Origin: Marinilabiliales bacterium
GTDB taxonomy: Bacteria > Bacteroidota > Bacteroidia > Bacteroidales > SZUA-534
Reading direction: 5' to 3'
Length of the DNA stretch: 26,864 nt
Assembly (NCBI GenBank): GCA_003512955.1
Contig: DOTG01000001.1
Span: forward strand, 1-26,864
Positions 16,330 through 23,009 of the stretch are shown piece after piece (position 1 is the first letter of the stretch; each line of letters opens with the position of its first letter). Under the pieces are notes generated by a model. The model did not search any database. It was not told where the DNA came from and was given only the letters and a program-made list of their open reading frames with translations. Both the position numbers and the translations under genes were made by a program.

Positions 16330-17028
16330 ATGAAAACAACCCTATTAAGTATTGCCCTTTTTTTCAATTACATTTCATTTTCGCAAACCGTTACAAATGT
16401 TGATTCACATCAGGAAGGTAATAATATTGTCATAACTTATAAATTAACAGGTTGTACTCCTCAGCAGACCAGTGAAATATTCATTTATTATGCTCTTAAC
16501 GATGAACGCTTTATAGGTCCTCTTAAATCGGTGACAGGTGATATTGGTAATAAACTGTTTACGAGTGGGGATAAAAAAGTCATTTGGGATGTTACAAAAG
16601 AATTGGGGGGGATTGATGGAAACGTAAAATTTAAGATTGAAACTATACCTGGGCAAAAAGTTAGTCTCCCTTCGGCCACGTCAGGTAATTTTAAGTGTGA
16701 TATTTTAAAAACAGAAAGAAAGGGAACCGACTTATATGTTAGTCTTAAAATTACAAATACAGGAGAAGATGAAAACATTAGATTTTCTGGAGATCGGTGC
16801 AAGACAATTGATAAAAATGGTAATATAATATTATGCAAATCTTTTATTAATTCAGGTAAATCTTATACAACAGAGGACTTCATGTTGGTAAAAGATATTC
16901 CTCTCTCTTTCACTCTTATATTTAGCAATATAGATATGTCGTTTGAAGCTATATCATTACTTCAAATTGAATATCTCCATAAATATTCATGGTCATCAGG
17001 ATTTCAATTCAAAAACCTTAAATTTTAA
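16330..17028 (+). CDS. secreted protein of unknown function, 232 aa (caspase partner)
   Basis: The signal peptide MKTTLLSIALFFNYISFSQ ends near residue 19. Residues about 20-105 are beta-rich, with N-N-I-V-I-T-Y-K-L ... G-P-L-K-S-V-T-G-D-I-G ... K-K-V-I-W-D-V; this pattern occurs in exported Bacteroidota proteins and suggests an Ig-like fold (recalled family resemblance, not searched). The second half (about 115-232) has strands such as D-L-Y-V-S-L-K-I-T-N-T-G and no recognised domain. Only three bases separate it from the secreted caspase gene, so they are co-transcribed and probably act together outside the cytoplasm. Base composition is clearly more AT-rich than suf or pheS, consistent with acquisition by transfer. 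A weak -7-like TACTTTTA lies about 40 bases upstream. Confidence 0.75.
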   Translation: MKTTLLSIALFFNYISFSQTVTNVDSHQEGNNIVITYKLTGCTPQQTSEIFIYYALNDERFIGPLKSVTGDIGNKLFTSGDKKVIWDVTKELGGIDGNVKFKIETIPGQKVSLPSATSGNFKCDILKTERKGTDLYVSLKITNTGEDENIRFSGDRCKTIDKNGNIILCKSFINSGKSYTTEDFMLVKDIPLSFTLIFSNIDMSFEAISLLQIEYLHKYSWSSGFQFKNLKF

Positions 17029-17031
17029 GTA

Positions 17032-18114
17032 ATGAAATGGGCGGCTTTGATATTCATTGTGTTTTTAAGTGTTACGGTATTTGCTCAAACATCGGCTGAA
17101 AGCATGGTAAAACAATATTCAATTTCAGGAGAAAAACCTACATCTGCCATAAGTATTGCTAAACAATATCAAATATTAAATCAAAAAGTTAATAATACCT
17201 CTATTGCTAAAAATTATGTAATTGCAAATAGTATTTACTCAAATATTAGTTTCCCTAAGTATTATTCAATTGGGCATCTTGAAAAGGCGATTATTAAAGA
17301 AAACATTCAAACACCAGTTCAAATAAATAGTACTGCTCCAAAAACAGATAAGATAAACAGTAATACCTATGCACTTATTATAGGAAATGAGGATTATCAG
17401 ACCTACCAATCAGAACTTAATACCGAGCAAAATGTATCTTTCGCAGTTAACGACGCAAAAACATTTAAAGAGTATTGTATTAACACGTTGGGGATTCCAA
17501 CCCTGAATATCGTTTATTTAGAAAATGCTGGTTTGGTGAAATTTAAACAAGCAATTAACCAAATGAATTTATTGGCGAAACACAAAAATGGTAAAGCTAA
17601 AATTATTTTTTATTATGCAGGTCATGGTTTCCCAGACGAAAAAAGTCATGAACCATATCTTATTCCTGTTGATGTTTCTGGAAACCAATTAGATATGGCT
17701 ATAAGTCAAAATTATGTGATAGATAAATTAACAGAATTTTCTTCTGAAAAAGTGATTGTCTTTTTTGACGCATGTTTTTCTGGTGGTGGCCGAAACCAGG
17801 GATTAGTTGCCGAAAGAGGCATAAAAATAATACCGGCACAAACTAAACTGACTAATAATCTGGTTGTATTTTCTTCGAGCAGTAGTAACCAAACATCGTT
17901 ACCATACAATGAAAAACAACATGGCTTGTTTACCTGGTTCTTATTAGAAAAAATAAATGAAAGCAAAGGGGAATGTACTTTAGGTGAATTAGATAGTTAT
18001 CTGGTTGAGAATGTTTCAATAAAATCGGTTTTGATTAACAAAAAAGAGCAAGTTCCTGTTACCCAAACAAGCCCCGAGTTAAATACCAATTGGAAAAACT
18101 GGAAAATATATTAA
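17032..18114 (+). CDS. secreted caspase-family (C14) cysteine protease with N-terminal repeats, 360 aa
   Basis: The signal peptide MKWAALIFIVFLSVTVFAQ ends near residue 19. Residues 25-80 carry four copies of a short motif, M-V-K-Q-Y-S-I, I-A-K-Q-Y-Q-I, I-A-K-N-Y-V-I and F-P-K-Y-Y-S-I, every 16-17 residues. The caspase p20 core begins at Y-A-L-I-I-G-N-E-D-Y (about 113). The catalytic pair is His198 in Y-Y-A-G-H-G and Cys248 in F-F-D-A-C-F-S-G-G, both intact, so an active peptidase is expected. Bacterial C14 proteases usually cut after Arg or Lys; the target here is unknown. It follows the 16330 gene by three bases. Codon use is AT-rich like that gene. The signal peptide argues for a periplasmic or external role rather than cytoplasmic cell suicide. 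Confidence 0.9.
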   Translation: MKWAALIFIVFLSVTVFAQTSAESMVKQYSISGEKPTSAISIAKQYQILNQKVNNTSIAKNYVIANSIYSNISFPKYYSIGHLEKAIIKENIQTPVQINSTAPKTDKINSNTYALIIGNEDYQTYQSELNTEQNVSFAVNDAKTFKEYCINTLGIPTLNIVYLENAGLVKFKQAINQMNLLAKHKNGKAKIIFYYAGHGFPDEKSHEPYLIPVDVSGNQLDMAISQNYVIDKLTEFSSEKVIVFFDACFSGGGRNQGLVAERGIKIIPAQTKLTNNLVVFSSSSSNQTSLPYNEKQHGLFTWFLLEKINESKGECTLGELDSYLVENVSIKSVLINKKEQVPVTQTSPELNTNWKNWKIY

Positions 18115-18183
18115 CCATATTACTCAAATATTCAAGTTCATATTAAACTATTTCTTAGGAGTTTTATATTAATCAAGAGAATT

Positions 18184-18423
18184 CCTCGAGGCTTGCCTCG
18201 GGTTGTATAGAGGAAAGTTTGAAAACCTAAAGGTTTTCATGACGCTTTGAAAAAGCGTAAACTTGTAGAATGGAAGATCAACATATACAGTAGGTCAATA
18301 TGGAAACATGGAAGTCATTAAGAGATATGTCGAAAATCAAGGAAAAGAATATAACAAGTTCATACAGAACAATTGAAACTGTGGTAGCATTAATCTACCG
18401 ATACCTCGGGGCTTGCCCCGGGG
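18184..18423 (+). mobile_element. REP-like hairpin element with a deleted Y1 transposase
   Basis: Two near-identical hairpins in the same orientation bound the segment: CCTCGAGGCTTGCCTCGGG (18184-18202) and CCTCGGGGCTTGCCCCGGGG (18404-18423), both with arms around a TT loop. Between them are three more hairpins: GAAAACCT-AA-AGGTTTTC (18221-18238), ACGCTTT-GAA-AAAGCGT (18242-18258) and GGTAG/CTACC (18383-18399). The segment also contains the C-terminal fragment of a Y1 transposase (18275-18376). This is the structure expected of an internally deleted REP-associated transposon. It lies between the caspase and the DUF4143 ATPase. Confidence 0.6.
18263..18376 (+). pseudogene. C-terminal relic of a REP-associated Y1 (IS200-like) transposase
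   Basis: From 18275 one frame reads S-T-Y-T-V-G-Q-Y-G, then V-I-K-R-Y-V-E-N-Q-G-K-E-Y, and stops at 18374-18376. Y-V-E-N-Q is the Y-x-x-x-Q catalytic motif found near the C-terminus of HUH Y1 transposases. A stop at 18266-18268 closes the frame upstream, while the neighbouring frame reads K-L-V-E-W, suggesting a frameshift. The HUH motif and the rest of the protein are missing. The fragment cannot be active alone. Confidence 0.6.
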
Positions 18424-18460
18424 TCATTCATTCATGTTTAATACTTTACACAAAAAACTT

Positions 18461-18523
18461 ATATTCATTAAGTATATTTAATAAAAAACATATATTTGCA
18501 ATATTTATTAAGTATATTTAATA
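18461..18523 (+). promoter_or_regulatory. direct-repeat operator pair bracketing the DUF4143 ATPase promoter
   Basis: ATTAAGTATATTTAATA occurs at 18467-18483 and 18507-18523; with the flanking ATATT-C/T the match is 22 of 23 bases, period 40. Between the copies is a perfect -7 box TATATTTG (18491-18498). The first copy covers the -33 region. The second lies from about the transcription start to the first base of the ATG at 18523. This is a classic layout for repression by steric block. Confidence 0.6.
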
Positions 18524-19722
18524 TGAATATAATAAAACGTGAAACCTACCTAAAACAAATCAGGCCCTATTATAACCAATCGTTAATAAAGGTTTTAACA
18601 GGTCAGCGCAGGGTTGGTAAAAGCTTTATACTAAAACAGGTCTATCAGGAATTGAAAGAAGAAAACCCGGAAGGGCATTTTATTTTCATCGATTTTGAGA
18701 GGATGGAATTTGATAGTATCAAAACTTATCAGGAATTACACGATTTTATCAAACAAAAAAGCATCACCAACCAGAACTACCTGCTTATTGATGAAATTCA
18801 GCAAATTGAAGGTTTTGAGAGGGCCCTTCGAAGCTTATTTTCAGAAGGCAATTACGATATTTATATTACAGGGAGTAATTCAAATTTGGTTTCAGGGGAG
18901 ACGGCTACGTTTCTTAGTGGCCGTCAAATCGAAATAAAAATTTTTAGCTTATCCTATCTCGAATTTTTGCAATTTAACCAGTTGGAAGCCAATACTGTTT
19001 CATTACAGAGGTATCTTAAACATGGTGGCTTGCCTTACATAAAAAACCTTCCCAACGATGATGAAGTGGTAATGGATTATCTTAAAAACATTTATGCAAC
19101 CATTCTATATCGTGATGTGGTGAGCCGGAACCAGATAAGGGATTTTCCGTTTTTAGAAAATTTAGTACGTTTTTTGGCAGAAAATACAGGAAGCCTGGTT
19201 TCAGCAAATAGTATTGCCGATTTCATTAAATCGCAACGGCAATCAAAATCGGTATCCGTCATTATTGGTTATCTCAATTACTTATGTCAGGCTTATTTAG
19301 TGAGTAAAGTATCACGCCAAGAGGTTAAGGGAAAACGGATTTTTGAAACAGGTGAGAAATATTATTTTCAGGATATTGGTTTACGAAACACCTTAACGGG
19401 ATTTAATGCCGATGATATTTCAAAGGTAATTGAAAATGTGGTTTACAATTATTTAATTACCAATGGTTATAAGGTTAGAATAGGTAAATTGGGCGAAAAA
19501 GAAATTGATTTTGTTGCTGAAAAAAATGGTGAATACTCTTATTATCAGGTTACCTATTTATTAAGCCACGAAAAAGTCATTGAAAGGGAATTCGGAAATT
19601 TGTTGAGCATAAAAGATAACTATCCAAAATATGTGGTTTCAATGGACGATTTTCCCATTACATCCTCGTATCAGGGAATTAAGCAAATTTCGTTGTTAGA
19701 TTTACTAACCAACAAAATTTAA
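18523..19722 (+). CDS. AAA_14 / DUF4143 ATPase, 399 aa
   Basis: The N-terminal AAA_14 domain has Walker A G-Q-R-R-V-G-K-S (about 26-33), Walker B Y-L-L-I-D-E-I-Q-Q and the family motif T-G-S-N-S-N-L-V-S-G followed by L-S-G-R. The middle (about 225-275, S-A-N-S-I-A-D-F-I-K-S-Q ... Y-L-N-Y-L) looks like a winged helix. The C-terminal DUF4143 region ends in a PD-(D/E)xK-like core: G-E-K-E-I-D-F-V-A-E-K-N then Y-Y-Q-V-T-Y. Members are common, often on mobile or accessory DNA, and their biological role is unsettled. The frame also reads back to a TTG at 18496, but that lies within the -7 box, so I use the ATG at 18523. A transposon relic lies directly upstream. Confidence 0.9.
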   Translation: MNIIKRETYLKQIRPYYNQSLIKVLTGQRRVGKSFILKQVYQELKEENPEGHFIFIDFERMEFDSIKTYQELHDFIKQKSITNQNYLLIDEIQQIEGFERALRSLFSEGNYDIYITGSNSNLVSGETATFLSGRQIEIKIFSLSYLEFLQFNQLEANTVSLQRYLKHGGLPYIKNLPNDDEVVMDYLKNIYATILYRDVVSRNQIRDFPFLENLVRFLAENTGSLVSANSIADFIKSQRQSKSVSVIIGYLNYLCQAYLVSKVSRQEVKGKRIFETGEKYYFQDIGLRNTLTGFNADDISKVIENVVYNYLITNGYKVRIGKLGEKEIDFVAEKNGEYSYYQVTYLLSHEKVIEREFGNLLSIKDNYPKYVVSMDDFPITSSYQGIKQISLLDLLTNKI

Positions 19723-19869
19723 CTTGATACCGAACATCCTTTTTAGTTTATTGGTTAACATGATTCGTTCAATGTCACAAAGCCAACTTTATAAACACCA
19801 TTTTGTTTTACCATCGCCCCTCCTTACCTTGCTACCCTGTAACCCTGCTGCCCAATTATAACTTTCCGT

Positions 19870-19899
19870 TTGATAAACATCCGAATTTCATTAAATTTG
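19870..19899 (+). promoter_or_regulatory. pheS promoter (-33 TTG, -7 TAnnTTTG)
   Basis: TTG at 19870-19872 and TAAATTTG at 19892-19899 with a 19-base gap: the best complete match to the Bacteroidota promoter in the window. The -7 box ends 19 bases before the pheS ATG. No leader-peptide attenuator fits the short leader. Confidence 0.65.
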
Positions 19900-19918
19900 C
19901 CAGCTACAATTAAAATAA

Positions 19919-20944
19919 ATGGTGATGATTGACAAAATCAAGGAGTTACTGAAAGAGACCGAAGCGTTTTCTATTAAAACGGGAGAAGAACTGGAGCAGT
20001 TCCGCTTAAAATATTTGAGCAAAAAGGGTGAAGTTTCGCTGTTGTTCAACGATTTTAAAAATGTGCCAGCCGAACTGAAAAAAGAGGTGGGTCTGGAAAT
20101 TAACAAGCTGAAACAGTTTGCCCAGGAGAAATTCGATTCGTTTAAAGAACAACTTGACGATGCCCCAACCGGAACCAATTCATTGGATTTGACCCGCCCG
20201 GGAGAACCCCTGGAACTGGGTTCACGTCATCCTATTTCAATCGTTAGAAACGAAATTATTGGCATTTTCAGCCGACTGGGCTTTACCGTGGCCGAAGGTC
20301 CTGAAATTGAGGACGACTGGCATGTATTTTCGGCACTGAACTTTCCGCCCGAACACCCGGCCCGTGACATGCAGGACACTTTTTTTATTGATAAAGAAAA
20401 CGAAATCCTTTTGCGTACCCACACCTCGAGTGTTCAGGTCCGGATGATGGAAAAAACACAGCCGCCCATCCGCAGTATTTTTCCCGGAAGGGTATTCCGC
20501 AACGAGGCCATTTCGTACCGGGCACACTGCATCTTTCATCAGGTAGAGGGGCTTTATGTGGACGAAAATGTTTCGTTTGCCGATTTAAAGCAGACCCTGT
20601 TGCATTTTGCCAAGGAGATGTTTGGCGAGAAAACCCAAATCCGTTTGCGGCCATCGTATTTCCCGTTTACAGAACCATCGGCCGAAATGGATGTGTCCTG
20701 CTCCATTTGCGGTGGAAAAGGCTGCAATGTGTGCAAACAAACCGGCTGGCTTGAGATTTTAGGCTGTGGAATGGTGGACCCCAACGTGCTTGAAAGCTGT
20801 GGCATTGATAGTGAAAAATATACCGGCTTTGCCTTTGGAATGGGCATTGAACGGATTGCTATGCTCAAATACCAGGTAAAAGATTTGCGCCTGTATTTTG
20901 AAAACGATGTGCGCTTTTTACGGCAGTTTAAGGCCGCGTATTAG
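19919..20944 (+). CDS. pheS: phenylalanine--tRNA ligase alpha subunit
   Basis: PheS is the catalytic subunit of the alpha2-beta2 enzyme that charges tRNA-Phe. The N-terminal coiled coil (about 1-85) is followed by the class II core: motif 2 in G-R-V-F-R-N-E-A-I-S ... H-Q-V-E-G-L and motif 3 in G-F-A-F-G-M-G-I-E-R. A C-S-I-C-G-G-K-G-C-N-V-C cluster before G-W-L-E-I-L-G could bind zinc. Length (341 aa) is normal. The start is ATG 19919 (M-V-M-I-D-K) or the ATG at 19925 (M-I-D-K), which I cannot separate. pheT is not adjacent, which is common in this phylum. A strong terminator follows. Confidence 0.96.
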   Translation: MVMIDKIKELLKETEAFSIKTGEELEQFRLKYLSKKGEVSLLFNDFKNVPAELKKEVGLEINKLKQFAQEKFDSFKEQLDDAPTGTNSLDLTRPGEPLELGSRHPISIVRNEIIGIFSRLGFTVAEGPEIEDDWHVFSALNFPPEHPARDMQDTFFIDKENEILLRTHTSSVQVRMMEKTQPPIRSIFPGRVFRNEAISYRAHCIFHQVEGLYVDENVSFADLKQTLLHFAKEMFGEKTQIRLRPSYFPFTEPSAEMDVSCSICGGKGCNVCKQTGWLEILGCGMVDPNVLESCGIDSEKYTGFAFGMGIERIAMLKYQVKDLRLYFENDVRFLRQFKAAY

Positions 20945-20963
20945 TACATCGGTTTACATAAAC

Positions 20964-20995
20964 AAAAAAGCAGGATTTTAATTCCTGCTTTTTTT
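20964..20995. terminator. bidirectional terminator between pheS and the MFS gene
   Basis: GCAGGA (20970-20975) and TCCTGC (20983-20988) pair across a 7-base loop, flanked by six A on the left and seven T on the right, so the stem extends through A-T pairs. It ends pheS on the plus strand (about 20 bases after the stop) and the convergent transporter gene on the minus strand. Confidence 0.85.
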
Positions 20996-21012
20996 ATGAA
21001 TAAATGGGAGTA

Positions 21013-22803
21013 TTATTCTTTTTTTGTTGCACGGAACTCTGCTAAATCACTACTGATTTTATCGAGTACCGATTCTTTCAACGGATAGATAAACATAAAC
21101 GCAGCTGCCAACAATGCTCCAATGGCAGGGAAGATACTCAACATCATGCGGATTCCCTCCTGGGTTTCGGCGGTTTGTGCCACATTGGCCTGATACCCAT
21201 AAAAGCTTAGCAGCCATCCTGCCAAAGCAATTCCAATGGAAGCCCCAAATTTTTGCGACATGGAAGCTGCTGAAAATACCAATCCGGTAGCCCGGCGTTT
21301 GTTTTTCCATTCCGAAAAATCGGCGGTATCGGCATACATCGACCAAACCAATGGAAAAATGATTCCTGCGCTGATACTGATAAAGAACTGCATGATAAAA
21401 ATGTAAGCCACATGGTTGCCTTTTAATCCGTAGAAAACCACACTTAACGCCGAAGCAATTAACATTGCCCAGAGGAAGGTATTCTTTTTGCCAATTTTAT
21501 CGGAAACCGGTTTTGCCAGTACCACACCAATGATATTCGCGGCTTGCCCAAGCAACAGGTAAAGCGTACTTAAAGCAATGGAAATGTTGAGCGTATTGAA
21601 CGACATGGCATTGTCTGATTGCACATAATATTTAAAGTAGTAAATGGCAGCGGCATCGCGGATAGTATTAAAGAAGATGGTTGAAATGCCGGCGCCAAGC
21701 AAAATAAACCAGGGAGCATTGCGCAACAGATCTTTTATATCGTCCGTTAACGAAGTTTTTTCTTCCAAAGGTTTCACCCGTTCTTTGGTCCAGAAAAAGG
21801 TAAGGAGGAAAAACAGCACGGCCAATAATGCAATTACAATCACAGCCTTTTGGTACCCTGAGCGGTAATTAATTTCTTTAATAGAAATTTTATCGATTTG
21901 GGTATCGGCTCCTTCTGTTTGTTTATAGGCAAACTTTAGGTTAGCCAGATCGGATAGGTTTGCAGTTGACGCAAAACCTGACAAAGGAATCAACACGTTG
22001 CTGGTAGTACCATCGCGCTTTAAGCCCAAGGTATCTTTACCGGCTGGGAAGTTAAACCAATCTGACTGATTTGTGACGGTATTGATAACACCTATTTGTA
22101 AGGCTTCCTGCGATTTGGTTTGAACCCGTGCCGATAAAAAGAGCATGGAGTCAACAGCTTTTTGTTCAGGTTGAACAGCAATGGTATTGTTCCAAACCAG
22201 ATAGTTTCCATTGATAGCAGGGTTAAGGGTATCTGTAATTTCAATGGTGGAGGCGGATTTATATTCGTTATAATCATTGGTTCCAAACTTATCAAACAAA
22301 GGTTGGAAAAGCCCTAAAACTAAGAAACTTCCACCAAACGCGAAAATAAAACGGTAGGTAGCCAAGGTTGTACGTTCTTTGCCATCGGCGGTCATTACAC
22401 CCATCAGCGAAGCATAAGGAACGTTGATCATCGAATAGACAATCATCATGAGCGAATAGGTAACGTAAGCATAAACAATTTTGCCTGTCATGCTCATTTC
22501 GGGGGTTGTAAAAGTCAGAACCCCAATTAATCCAAAAGGAATAGCCATCCAAAGCAGGTAAGGACGGAACTTTCCCCAACGGGTGTTGGTGCGGTCGCCT
22601 AAGATACCTACCAAGGGATCGAATGCGGCATCGCCCACGCGCGTAATCAAAAACATGGTACCCACTACTGCAGCCGGAATACCAAAAATGTCGGTGTAAA
22701 AAAACATGATATACATCCCGAAAAGCTTCCAGAACATCGAAGAGGCGGCATCGCCAAAACCATATCCAATTTTTTCTTTAAGACTGAGCTTTTGCTGTAT
22801 CAT
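21013..22803 (-). CDS. GPH-family (MelB-like) sugar:cation symporter with periplasmic insert, 596 aa
   Basis: The major-facilitator core is of the glycoside-pentoside-hexuronide:cation type: Y-G-F-G-D-A-A-S-S-M-F near the N-terminus, G-D-A-A-F-D-P-L-V-G (58-67) with the family's cation-site Asp, and T-R-W-G-K-F-R-P-Y (74-82). It imports a sugar or glycoside with Na+ or H+ through the inner membrane. It is over 100 residues longer than usual because residues about 175-315, between membrane segments 5 and 6, form a soluble beta-rich domain facing the periplasm. The substrate is unknown. It stands alone, convergent with pheS. Upstream (22804-22860) there is only a weak -7-like TATTTTAG. Confidence 0.9.
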   Translation of the reverse strand: MIQQKLSLKEKIGYGFGDAASSMFWKLFGMYIMFFYTDIFGIPAAVVGTMFLITRVGDAAFDPLVGILGDRTNTRWGKFRPYLLWMAIPFGLIGVLTFTTPEMSMTGKIVYAYVTYSLMMIVYSMINVPYASLMGVMTADGKERTTLATYRFIFAFGGSFLVLGLFQPLFDKFGTNDYNEYKSASTIEITDTLNPAINGNYLVWNNTIAVQPEQKAVDSMLFLSARVQTKSQEALQIGVINTVTNQSDWFNFPAGKDTLGLKRDGTTSNVLIPLSGFASTANLSDLANLKFAYKQTEGADTQIDKISIKEINYRSGYQKAVIVIALLAVLFFLLTFFWTKERVKPLEEKTSLTDDIKDLLRNAPWFILLGAGISTIFFNTIRDAAAIYYFKYYVQSDNAMSFNTLNISIALSTLYLLLGQAANIIGVVLAKPVSDKIGKKNTFLWAMLIASALSVVFYGLKGNHVAYIFIMQFFISISAGIIFPLVWSMYADTADFSEWKNKRRATGLVFSAASMSQKFGASIGIALAGWLLSFYGYQANVAQTAETQEGIRMMLSIFPAIGALLAAAFMFIYPLKESVLDKISSDLAEFRATKKE

Positions 22804-22967
22804 ACACTAAGTGTTTTTTAGAGGTTTTTGATGAAAAATTCGTAAAAATGACTGCTAAAATAGGGATTTATTTGTTACTAACAATTGTTCGGGCAAAAAA
22901 CATATTGTAAAAACAACACTTATTAAAAACAAGAAATTTTGAAAAAGGGGGGGAGAAAAGAAATTAT

Positions 22968-22998
22968 GAGCGGTGGGATCATTAAGTTTCCACCGTTC
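22968..22998 (-). terminator. putative metG terminator
   Basis: CGGTGG (22971-22976) pairs with CCACCG (22990-22995), and the stem can extend outward past one mismatch to GA/TC. On the minus strand it lies 12 bases after the metG stop and is followed by ATAATTTCTTTTCT. The T-run is imperfect. Confidence 0.5.
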
Positions 22999-23009
22999 AT
23001 TTACGGGAT

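Noticed and set aside
18300..18521. 73-codon open frame between the caspase and the ATPase
   Set aside because: It runs through the REP-like hairpin and the first operator repeat in a different frame from the transposase relic; no protein-like character.
20700..20745. Four-Cys cluster in PheS as a novel domain fusion
   Set aside because: A C-x2-C-x4-C-x2-C insertion before G-W-x-E-I-L-G is, to my knowledge, common in PheS of this phylum and others.
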